From: Ascarosepion bandense
Taxonomy: Eukaryota > Mollusca > Cephalopoda > Sepiida > Sepiidae
Direction of reading: 5' to 3'
DNA length: 64,000 bases
Assembly (NCBI GenBank): GCA_037127315.1
Contig: JBBBDQ010001456.1
Location: forward strand, 417,501-481,500
Shown: in pieces, positions 55,479-64,000 of the stretch
How the letters are laid out: each line of letters starts with the position of its first letter
Numbering within the stretch: position 1 is the first letter of the stretch
Program-made: the position numbers and the translations under genes
The notes under the pieces: generated by a model
Seen by the model: the letters and a program-made list of their open reading frames with translations, nothing else
Database searches by the model: none
What the model was told of the DNA's origin: nothing

Positions 55479-56950
55479 CCATAAGGCGAGCAGAGGCGAC
55501 GGAATCCCGGTCATTGTGTTGAAGAAATGTGCCCCTAAACTATCCTCTGTCCTCTCTAAACTCTACAATGACTGTCTCTCGGCTTCCTGTTTTCCTGCCT
55601 GCTGGAAGTCCTCTTCTGTGGGTCCTGTATTTAAAAACTCAGGGGAAGCCGCTGACCTATCCAACTACCACACTATCAGCCTCCTACCAATTTTCGGAAA
55701 AGTGTTCGAATAGTACTGAAATAATTCAGCATCTTACTGCCCATAAACTATTCTCAGACAGACAGTATGGCTTCCGCTTTGCTAGGTCTACTGCCGATAT
55801 ACTAATGATTATCACTGAGTACATAAACCAGGCCCTCGATGATTCCGGCGATGCACGAGCTGTTGCTCTGGATATCTCCAAAGCATTTGATGGGATTTGG
55901 CACACCGGCTTTCTGTGCAAGCTACAGGGTTTTGGTATCACTTTGATCCGATCTTTCCTATCAAATCTCACAATGATGGTCATCTTGAACAGGCATGCCT
56001 CCTCGTCCTACCACACGAACACTGGCGTCCCCCATGGCTCTATCCTAGGCCCAACGCTCTTTCTGATCTTCATAAATGATCTCCCTGGCGTGATCAAATC
56101 CCAAGTAGGCATCTACGCAGACGACACCACCATTTACTCCTGCATCAGTAAGAAATCTGACGAGGCGGACAAATATAACCTTGCTGCTGATCTTGAGAAG
56201 GACCTCCACTCTGTGGTAGACTGGGGTAAGAAATAGCTTGTAAATTTCAATGCTTTTAAAACGAAGAAGCTATCTATCAACCATCACAGGCAGTCTTTCC
56301 TGCCCTCCATAAGCATGGACCATGCGAGTCTCCCTGAAAGCAATACACTGCGCCTCCTCAGCCTCACCTTCTCTTCTGACCTCAAGTGGAACCAGTACAT
56401 TGAATCAATAGCTGAATCCACTGCTAGAAAGATTGGTTTACTGTGTCGGGCCAGGAAGTTCTTTCTGCCTAAATCTATCTTGCACATATACAAATCAACC
56501 ATCCGACAGTGCATATAATACTGTTGTCATATCTGGTCAGGCACCTCTGCTGTTCATCTCAGTGTTCTTGACAGGCTCCAAAGGAGAATCTGTAGTGTGA
56601 TCAGTCTAGAACTGGCTGTGGAACTCCCTCCCGTATACTTGCTTTCCTGACAGTTACAACCTCAAGGAATTTAAATGCAATGTCAATTCCCGTCTCTTAT
56701 CCACTTGACTCTAGTCCTTCCCTCGTCCTTTATACTTCACCCCGTGTATCTTTTTATTTTCCTTTCTCGCGCTACCTTCGCAAATGCCATCACACCTGTA
56801 TTCCAATCCTTCTCTTGCCCTCTCTCTGACACGACCTGAAACTGGCTCATCTTTCTGTTCGCTCTCCTCTTGCTGAAACTTTTACTTTCTTATGTAGCTC
56901 CCTGAGCATCAGTGGCGGTAGCACCTTGCTTGTGGTGAAACGATAAAAAA
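55479..56950 (+). mobile_element. Jockey/CR1-like LINE, 5'-truncated, inserted in TIR-A
   Basis: RT, a C-terminal region, a 3' UTR of about 400 bp ending AGCACCTTGCTTGTGGTGAA, then ACGATAAAAAAA. The flanks repeat the TIR-A sequence: AAACTGATC on the left (55,469-55,477) and AAATGTGCCGATC on the right (56,950-56,962), a target duplication of about 14 bp with one small indel. Starts inside the RT, as usual for incomplete reverse transcription. Confidence 0.85.
55485..56518 (+). pseudogene. LINE reverse transcriptase, jockey/CR1-like
   Basis: Frame one to 55,713: SRGDGIPVIVLKKCAPKLSS, CFPACWKSSSVGPVFKNSGE, NYHTISLLPIFGKVFE. A frame change at about 55,710-55,735 leads to LTAHKLFSDRQYGFRFARST, DARAVALDISKAFDGIWHTG (motif A, D present), NTGVPHGSILGPTLFLIFIN (motif B), VGIYADDTTIY (motif C, YADD, about 56,105-56,137). 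TAG at 56,234 interrupts KK.L; the frame goes on (NAFKTKKLSINH, LPESNTLRLLSLTFSSDLKW, LCRARKFFLPKSILHIYKST) to TAA at 56,516. The catalytic residues are intact, but the frame change and stops disable it. Confidence 0.92.
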
Positions 56951-57196
56951 AATGTGCCGATCACTCAAAAATGGCCGAAAAATTGAAAGATTTAAAAAAA
57001 GCTCAAAATTTTAGATTTCAATCAATATAATTTCTGTTTGAAATACACCATAGTATTTTGCTTACTGAAAAAAGTAAATTTAATCATTTATCTTTCAATT
57101 AAAACAAAAAGAAAAGTTTCAAGAAAACATTTTTACAATTAAAAGATCGATTTAAAAGTCAATTATCGAAAATGAGTAGAGTTGCCTATTTTTATA

Positions 57197-57861
57197 TGTT
57201 ATAAAAAATGCTTTCCAAAATCTTAACTAGCTGTGTTTTAAAATCATATGTTTGCATTATTCGTTTTTGGCTTTATTTTTAACTAATAATGAAAATTAAA
57301 TGGAAAATTCACATTTTTATTCCTTTAATTTCGTCTCGATCTTTTGACTTCTTTCATGATGTCTTTTCCCTCTATCTTAGCAAAAGAAAGTCAGTCGTAC
57401 GTCTAACCCCAAATAATGCGCTGTACGCACATGCAGAATCACTGTATATGCTTGTACACATTATCTAGTGATCGACTCCTTCAAAATGATTTTTGACAAT
57501 AGCCTACTACAGCGCCCAATCTCCGCCAATCCTTCAGGATTTAAGAGAACATATATCTTTATTTTTTTATACTTCTCAAATTGTGACTTATGATAATTGG
57601 CATAAGAGATCTTCATTTTCAGAAAATTATTTTGGTAGACTGCTGTTACCCAATCTTTTTGTAGTGGGCTTACAAATTATTCAGTATGGAATCATTCCAT
57701 CTATATTAACGAATTTTCGCGATTAGTAACATGCTGGTTCCAGACACCCAGTCTCGACTGTATTATCGTTTAATTTCCCTGCCTCGAACTTCCTTACTTT
57801 AAAGTACACAACCAACATGAGTGCATAAACTGCATGATATTTCCTTTAAAAATAAAATCAG

Positions 57862-57913
<52 letters not shown>

Positions 57914-58662
57914 CACAAATGTATTTACCCTTATAAGAAATTTAAGTTGCTTGAGCGTGTATCATCTGCTTTTCTGAGAGAAAGCAAACGCTTGCTTAAT
58001 TTTTTTTAATTTCAAAAATATTTTTGCCACATTCTGATGCGTTTGTTTTTCATCCAGAACCGATCAAAAGGTTTCCTTCCTAGGTAATAAAAGGGGTCGG
58101 AGGAGTTAATTCAAGGAGTCGACGGTCAAGAAAGAAAAACAATACTAAAGAACTCTGACAAACCCCTGATAAAAATTGAAAAAATCATTAAAGTCGCTTC
58201 CAAATCAAAGAAAAGTCTTCGGCGGGTGTGATATTTCGCTGTTACCAAGAATTTTACCTCGAAAATTGTACCAATTCTTTGAAAACTTTTCAGAGAAATA
58301 TTTTCTTTTGTACATTTTATCTGTAGTTTTCTTTTCTGAGAAAACTATGCAGCATTGTAATTTTTATTGTAAAAGGGCAGATTTCATTTGCATTATTTTC
58401 ACATATTGGACATCATTTGGAACACAATGCATTTAGTTTGTGTAATTAATCTGTTATTTTTGTATTAACAATAAATTTATCACTTGTTCTTAAATTCGGA
58501 TCGTGTCGTCTGTTTTTGATGTGTGCCCATATAAATGGTTATCTCAAACCATTGTTTGAACTCTTTTTTTGGAGGGGTGTTTTTTTTTTTTACAAGAAAA
58601 TTCCTTTACCCTCTATTACTGTATATATCCCTTTTTTCAGTCGATTATCCCTTTTTCAATAT
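57197..58662. other. Unassigned stretch with (TC)n
   Basis: (TC)n of about 23 units at 57,866-57,911. Otherwise AT-rich with no recognised feature. Confidence 0.5.
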
Positions 58663-58975
58663 GGATGTGCGTTGTGGTGCAGTAGTTATCCGCTCGGAAC
58701 GAGAAATTGGAAAACCGACTTCGAATTCCAGTTGAATTTGTTGCATTCACTTACGTGCAAATACCCTTGGGAAGTGTATTAATCCGTGGCTTCTACCTCC
58801 AGCTATGGGTTAAATAGCAGGACCGATTGAGTTCTGTAGTCTTGGTTTGCAACCAATCTACCGTAGAAAGTAATGGCAACTTACTGCGAGAAAATCTTCT
58901 GTCCATCTGTCATATTTCTTTCTAGACATGATCACCCAAGCGTGTATCATGTATGACGCTTAACTGACTGACTGA
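58663..58975 (+). mobile_element. SINE1 copy f
   Basis: Full length: head GGATGTGCGTTGTGGTGCAG, B box CGACTTCGAATTCCAG, body TTGCAACCAATCTACCGTAG and CAACTTACTGCGAGAAAATC, end AAGCGTGTATCATGTATGAC, then CTTAACTGACTGACTG. Confidence 0.9.
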
Positions 58976-59041
58976 TTCCTTTTTTATTTTATCTGCACAC
59001 AAACTTCTCCATGATTCCTTCATTAAAAAATAATCTCTAAA

Positions 59042-59467
59042 GACGTTTTTACCTTATTTAGATCTTATTTAGATCTGCGTTGATAATCGAAAGCTTATAT
59101 TAATTTATATAATTTACTTGATTTTAGTTGGATCAATAACGTATTCAATTGGATATGTAATAAAATTTGACAAAGAGACATGTAATTATTTCTTGATAAT
59201 GTTCTTAACTTACAAAAAACCATAACAATAAATTTGTTGTTAAACGAATTGGACAATGCAACAAACGTTTCATAAAGAGAAAAGAGAACGGAGAAGTTCA
59301 CAACTCAGAATTTAGGACGCGTTCAAATTTAAACAATAAATTCTGTTATCTTGGAAAAGCTTTTTTTTAATACAGTGAGGTTTTATTTAAAAGTAAACTG
59401 TTGGTTTTTGGCTTCATACAGTACAACGCAGATCTAAATAAGATCTAAATAAGGTAAAAACGTTTTG
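59042..59467. mobile_element. Small inverted-repeat element (MITE-like)
   Basis: Arms of about 41 bp, ACGTTTTTACCTTATTTAG, then ATCTTATTTAGATCTGCG, at 59,043-59,082, with the exact complement at 59,426-59,465. Each arm holds a tandem pair of TTATTTAGATC. The 340-bp middle is AT-rich and non-coding. The target duplication is not clear. No second copy in the window. Confidence 0.85.
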
Positions 59468-60690
59468 TCGCATCAAGCATTTAATTCAAACTAATTTCAT
59501 GTCAAACATTTCGCATTTCAACAACGCAGTTCATTCGTGTTTCACTGTCAGTTTTTTTAAAAGAAAAAATATTTTCGGAATAGCTCATGTTCAAGATGTT
59601 TTTTCCTAATTTTATTTGAGTATAAATAATTGAAAAAATCCTAACAACTTTTAAGCTTTTTGATTTGTACCAAAATAACTGAAGCTTAACATTAAACCTA
59701 AAAAGAAATTAGGTAAAACTTATAGAAAAACGTATAGAACTTATCACAGGCGTCGCCAAAATGTTTATGTATCCCGAAACAATTTTGAAATATTCTCTAG
59801 ATCAGATAGATCGCAAGGTTTATTTAAAAAAAAAAGAAGTTCTAATGTTACTTACGACAATGACTCTTAGATTTTATGATCTACTGAATATGTTACGGAA
59901 AGATATTTGTAGATATATTTGGGAAAGATTCTAGTAGATGTGTTTGGGAAAGGTATTAGAATAATCCAGAACTTATATTAGGGTTAAACCGCCAGTATGT
60001 GGGTACAAAATGAATTTCACAGAAACACAAACATGGAAAGGAACGTTAGACAAAGATGTATTTCTCACCTGACTTATTCGACCATTACACTCATGCGATC
60101 CTGACTAAATTTTAGAAGACTTATAATGATTCCTCCATTTTTTTTTTTTTTTTTTTTGGCGGCTATAATATTAACAACATAAGACCTGCAAATGATAGAA
60201 TTGTTATGAAGCAGAAAGGAAACTACCGGGCGCGGAATAAATATTTATTATTCAAACGTAAATTGAAACACACCCATTTGTAAAACTGCTTTCAAATTTT
60301 TGCATGAGGCTTCCTGTTTCTTTTATGCTATTGTTTAAAGTTTAATTAAATCTGTTGTCTCAGAAAAATCGTGATAAAACTGTCAGATTAAAAATGACTG
60401 GTATGAAGAATTGTGGGGTGATAAAACAATTGAATTATTTGCCAAAACTTTTTTTTAATTAGTAAAAAAATATTTAAAGAGTAATAGTATAAAGGAGTTA
60501 AGAAGGATTACCAAAGAGGCTTTATGGTTAAAACCATAAAAGTTTCAACGATGACAGCTATTTTCTAGTTCCTCCAGGCGAAAACGGTTTGACAGAAACA
60601 AAAAAAAAATCTTGGAAGAAATGCAACGTGCTGCAGACAATGTGTTCGGTTAGTCAAACAATAAATATTTCCCCGTTCAGGCTTTGGTTA
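59468..60690. other. Unassigned AT-rich stretch
   Basis: No supported gene. A T-run of about 22 at 60,140-60,161. Confidence 0.5.
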
Positions 60691-60959
60691 ACTACAAGAT
60701 GTTAGTGTGTGTGTCTGTTTATCTGTCTGTATGTCTGTATTTTTTTTCAGCCCTTTTATTTTAGTTTTTGCTTCGGGTTTGAGTCTAAGTAGGTATAATT
60801 GTAGTTCTTAGTCTCAGCCAATTATACCATTTACTCAGAGTACTTATTTAGCCTTCAAAATTCAGTCTACGACGAAAAAACTTATTTAATATCGATACCA
60901 GGAAATCATAATTTGACTTACATCCATTTATTTTTCTTTTAGTCTACGGTTTCGCTTTA

Positions 60960-61078
60960 ACTGGAAACAACTATTGCTTTTTTAGTCTTTCGTGCCAACG
61001 TCCAAAGAGTGTGAGCTCCAGGACCATGGATTAGTTTTAAAGCTTTCATTACACCCGAGCAACGCCGGGCTATACTGC
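60960..61078 (+). mobile_element. Helitron-type 3' end
   Basis: ACACCCGAGCAACGCCGGGC followed by TATACTGCTAG, then T. A short hairpin (CCCG..CGGG) about 10 bases before a CTAG end is the known Helitron 3' signature, and CAACGCCGGG..GCTAGT is a common form of it in animals. The 5' TC end cannot be placed. The preceding 250 bp (from about 60,700) probably belong to it. No Rep/helicase coding is seen, so it is non-autonomous or truncated. Confidence 0.6.
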
Positions 61079-61080
61079 TA

Positions 61081-61170
<90 letters not shown>
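61079..61170. repeat. (TA)n microsatellite, longest in the window
   Basis: About 45 pure TA units between the Helitron end and SINE2 copy b. Confidence 0.97.
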
Positions 61171-61172
<2 letters not shown>

Positions 61173-61174
61173 TT

Positions 61175-61378
61175 CAGTAATGAATTAGAGAACTCTGGCT
61201 ATTGGCGTATGATAAATCATACGCTAAAAAAGTGTGCCTTCTTCTGCCAAGCACCCATAGCTCAGAGGTAGAATCGCCGACTGATGCCAATTCGGTCGGG
61301 TTTCAATCCCGGGTTAAAACGCAATCGCATGTCTAGCCGTACTGATGAAACAGATCTGTCTGCGGATAACTGTATTAT
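61175..61378 (+). mobile_element. SINE2 copy b
   Basis: AGAGAACTCTGGCTATTGGC, then the tRNA-like head CATAGCTCAGAGGTAGAATC (A box) and GTCGGGTTTCAATCCCGGGT (B box), then CATGTCTAGCCGTACTGATG and TGTCTGCGGATAACTG. Better preserved than copy a. The head fits the 5' and 3' halves of a tRNA, but the acceptor stem and the spacing are wrong for a real tRNA gene. Confidence 0.75.
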
Positions 61379-61695
61379 ATATAGTTATTTCTACCGGCCC
61401 GATTATTTACGATAACTTTTTATTACGAAAATGTGTGTCATTCGGCACGATTCGAACCCTCGACCCCTATCCACATAAAGGAAGCCACCATGTGATCTGG
61501 CACGTCTTGGCGGTAGATATAGCTATAGATTTGAGAGCTATTGATTGTACAAAAGAAACTACAGAATTACTCAATAAGACAGATATCTCTGTTTTTAATA
61601 TGGGTACTTTTATATTGAATAAAATAATCTGCCCAATGAATAGTAGGCTTTTTATTTTGAATAATTATTTATTATTTTGAATGAAAGTATGTTTT
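61379..61695. other. Unassigned stretch
   Basis: CGGCACGATTCGAACCCTCG near 61,443 looks like a reverse-oriented B-box (CGAGGGTTCGAATCGTGCCG), so a minus-strand tRNA-derived fragment may end here; nothing more can be supported. Confidence 0.4.
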
Positions 61696-61703
61696 ATTTA
61701 AAT

Positions 61704-63609
61704 TAGGTACCTCCACTTTTCAATATAAATTTTCAATACCTGATTTTAAAATGAAATTTTAAAAATTAAATAATTATATTTTAGGCTTAAAATTAGTTTT
61801 AATTGAAAGTCAAGAGATTAAATTTAGTAATTCCAGTAAACAAAATACACTGGCGTATTTTAAAGCGAAATTATATTGATTGGAATCTAAAATTTTTCAG
61901 ATTAAAAAAAAAATTTAAAAGTACCGCCATTTTATTGATTGATGACAGATTTTTAAACAGTAGCCACATTCCTGTTTAAAAATCTGGCAAAAATAAAATA
62001 TACGTCACTGACACGTTATTGAAGTCAATTTTAAAACTTACCTTTATCTGTTTTCATACAAATGTACTTGCTTACTCTCTGAAATATTTGCTATAACAGT
62101 TTTATCAGATAAGGTAATCCGATCTACGCAGCCTATCTCAAGTATCGAGTGACATAATGACAACCAGAAGTTGTAAACAAGGCTAAAGTAGGGAGGCCGA
62201 AGGCGACAAAATTATACGAATGTAATTTTTTATGTAAGGGAAGACAACCCTTGAATCACGTGACCTTTTAATAATAAAATAACGTACGGCCATCCGTGCA
62301 AATAAAAATACGGGCAGTAAAATTGCACACAATTAAAATGTTTTAATTATTTTAAAAATCCATTGGCTCAATCATTTGTATTGAGCTTTTAAATTTTCGA
62401 TTAGTAATTGTAGTCTTCATGCATTACATACCCTAGCCGAACACGTTGAAGAAGAAATTTAACAATAATTTTAAAACTTTTTATATATAATTTTTATATA
62501 TAATTAAAAAATGAAAAAAAAAATGAAAATAATTCTTGTAAAAATTCATTATTCATGAAATTTGTTTTTTCTTTTCAGACTATGATACGCTTAATTTCTA
62601 TCGTTCATAAAAGCAATCAGAAGTTTATCCACATAAAAATTGGCATAGTTATTGCATTTTTCGCAATTCGGACCTATTTTTTAGAAAAGGGGCTTTATTG
62701 GAGAAAAGAATAACTGTTGATTAGCATTCCCCAATGACTTCTGAATTTAATTATATTAGGCTTATTGTGGACAAAATTCGAATTTTTAAGCATTTGTGGA
62801 AATTAATTGGTGGTGGGGTCAGTCAGTTTAGTGCCATGCGCGATACACGCTTTGGGCGATCATGTCTCGAAAGAGGCATGACTGACTGGGCAGAAGATTA
62901 TCCCACAGTAGGTTGCCATTGCTTTCTGCGGTAGACTGGTTGCCGACCAAGGCTATAGAACCCAATCCGTCCTATTATTTAACCCATAACTGGAGGGAAG
63001 AGTCGGATTAATACCTTTCCCAAGGGTATTTGCGCGTAAGTGAATGCATGGAATTCAACTGGAATTCGAACTCGGTTCCCCGATTTCTCGTTCCGAAAAT
63101 GCGATATCCACTGCGCCACAACGCACATCCGGTGGTGGGGTAACATTTGTAAAAAAAATATTACAAATGGTGGTGGGGTAACATTTGTAAAAAAATATTT
63201 TTTCCAATATTTTATACAAAATAATTATTTTAACATTGATTTCGGTCAATTAGGAATAAGTTCTGAAATTTTCAGCAAAATCCGACCACTATTTGATTTT
63301 TGCGAGAATTTCTAAATTAATGTGTCTTTCACTGTCAAAAAAGTGCATTGTGCAATATTACGTAATTTTTTACTTATTAACGTTGCGGCAATTTAGGGCT
63401 CGCAATGACATAAGAAAAAACAGACTTTCTACAAAAATTTCGACGTGTTAGGAATAAATAAAATTTTTTAAAAATAATTAAAAAATTCTTTGATCTATCC
63501 TCTTAATGATAATATAAGCATTTTGCCGATAAAACTTTGTTTTTATTTAGTTTGGGGCCATTTTCCTTCATACTATGCTGTTTTTTCAGTGATTTTGCGG
63601 AGGTACCTA
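61704..63609 (-). mobile_element. TIR-A family, copy 7, full length, split by a SINE
   Basis: Termini TAGGTACCTCCAC and GCGGAGGTACCTA, with the 8-bp duplication ATTTAAAT on each side (61,696-61,703 and 63,610-63,617). Without the SINE it is about 1.58 kb, which includes a 40-bp tandem duplication at 63,131-63,200. Non-coding. It defines the family ends, and its good preservation suggests it is the youngest copy here. Confidence 0.92.
62820..63130 (-). mobile_element. SINE1 copy g
   Basis: Full-length minus-strand SINE within TIR-A copy 7, flanked by the 11-bp duplication GGTGGTGGGGT (62,809-62,819 and 63,131-63,141). Head at right: GGATGTGCGTTGTGGCGCAG, B box CCGAGTTCGAATTCCAG. Confidence 0.93.
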
Positions 63610-63617
63610 ATTTAAAT

Positions 63618-64000
63618 TGAAGTTTCTAGTTTAGTGAATACCACTGTAAATGTGTTTTACATCGTTGTAATTTAAGCTACTTAAATTTTCTAGTGTTGCC
63701 CATATCTATAACGATAAAATAAAATGATCTAACTTAAAATTGTCAGGCTTTGAATAGCTAAACAGTAAATAAGAACTTGCAAGATTTATTCTAATGCGTG
63801 TAAGAATACTGCCGCTTCGTGTATTTGAAATGTATCCTGAAATGTACAAATAAAATTTTTTAATAAAAAAAATCATTCACACTTTGTAAACTCTTCTAAT
63901 GTTAATAATTCCTCTTTCTCTCCCACCTTAACACGTATATATATATATATATATATAAAAGTATTATCTCACACCTTCTCTCAACAAATATATATAGTCA
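63618..64000. other. Unassigned AT-rich stretch
   Basis: A short (TA)n at 63,939-63,957. No other feature. Confidence 0.5.

Larger units (their letters stand above)
54258..57188 (+). mobile_element. TIR-A family, copy 6, full length, split by a LINE
   Basis: Left end CAAGTATCTCCAC, right end GAGTAGAGTTGCCTA, both diverged from TAGGTACCTCC and its complement. The 8-bp duplication TTTTTATA lies on both sides (54,250-54,257 and 57,189-57,196). Without the LINE (55,479-56,950) the element is about 1.46 kb. It has no coding frame of its own. The 8-bp duplication fits hAT- or P-type insertion, but the terminus matches no hAT end that I know. Confidence 0.88.

Noticed and set aside
61255..61325. 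Possible tRNA gene (A and B boxes)
   Set aside because: No matching acceptor stem, and the same unit with downstream body recurs at 53.68 kb, so it is a SINE head.

Overview
The window looks like non-coding nuclear DNA from a cephalopod mollusc, most likely an octopus. I infer this from very AT-rich sequence, dense dinucleotide microsatellites, seven copies of one tRNA-derived SINE of the kind abundant in octopus genomes, and a mixed load of RTE-, jockey/CR1- and Tx1-type LINEs, Penelope-like elements (PLEs), Ty3/gypsy elements and mariners. The assignment rests on recognition, not on a search. I found no host gene, exon, rRNA or tRNA gene that I can support. The longest open frames are translations of tandem repeats or broken transposon genes.

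Layout. 0.1-1.4 kb: N-terminal part of a PLE next to a block with a hammerhead-ribozyme-like core. 1.39-5.59 kb: a whole but dead Ty3/gypsy element on the minus strand (two LTRs, tRNA-Ser-type primer site, polypurine tract, gag and pol remnants). 5.7-7.5 kb: an inverted pair of SINEs around a 14-bp minisatellite. 8.3-9.0 kb: RTE remnant. 10.2-13.5 kb: tandem block, SINE, first copy of a terminal-inverted-repeat family called TIR-A here, and a 30-bp perfect palindrome. 14.3-15.8 kb: C-terminal part of a PLE with a GIY-YIG-like region. 15.9-17.1 kb: TIR-A. 17.9-18.7 kb: two oppositely oriented hammerhead-bearing repeats. 19.1-20.4 kb: mariner tail and an RTE copy split by a SINE with an 8-bp duplication. 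22.5-25.9 kb: composite repeat R, a LINE RT fragment, and a 1.7-kb element with arms of about 350 bp in inverted orientation. 27-32 kb: hammerhead repeat, two mariner remnants. 32.5-34.65 kb: LINE carrying a solo LTR with a 5-bp TSD. 37-39 kb: repeat T, a (TA)n cruciform and the end of a TIR-A copy. 43-47.4 kb: Tx1-like endonuclease remnant and two different mariners head to head. 48-50 kb: SINE, repeat T, repeat R. 51.2-57.2 kb: TIR-A, RTE, a second SINE family, and a TIR-A copy split by a LINE. 58.6-63.6 kb: SINE, a small inverted-repeat element, a Helitron-type 3' end, the second SINE family, and a TIR-A copy split by a SINE. The rest is AT-rich sequence I could not assign.

The strongest lines of interest are: hammerhead-type cores in PLE-related repeats, including copies whose other end looks tRNA-like; the non-coding TIR-A family with 8-bp target duplications and no transposase seen; the 1.7-kb long inverted repeat, a possible dsRNA source; repeat T, whose tail matches a LINE 3' end; and microsatellites that repeatedly start at transposon ends. 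Nesting gives a relative order: TIR-A is older than the jockey/CR1-like LINE at 55.5 kb and the SINE at 62.8 kb; the RTE copy at 19.3-20.4 kb is older than its SINE; the LINE at 32.5-34.6 kb is older than its solo LTR.
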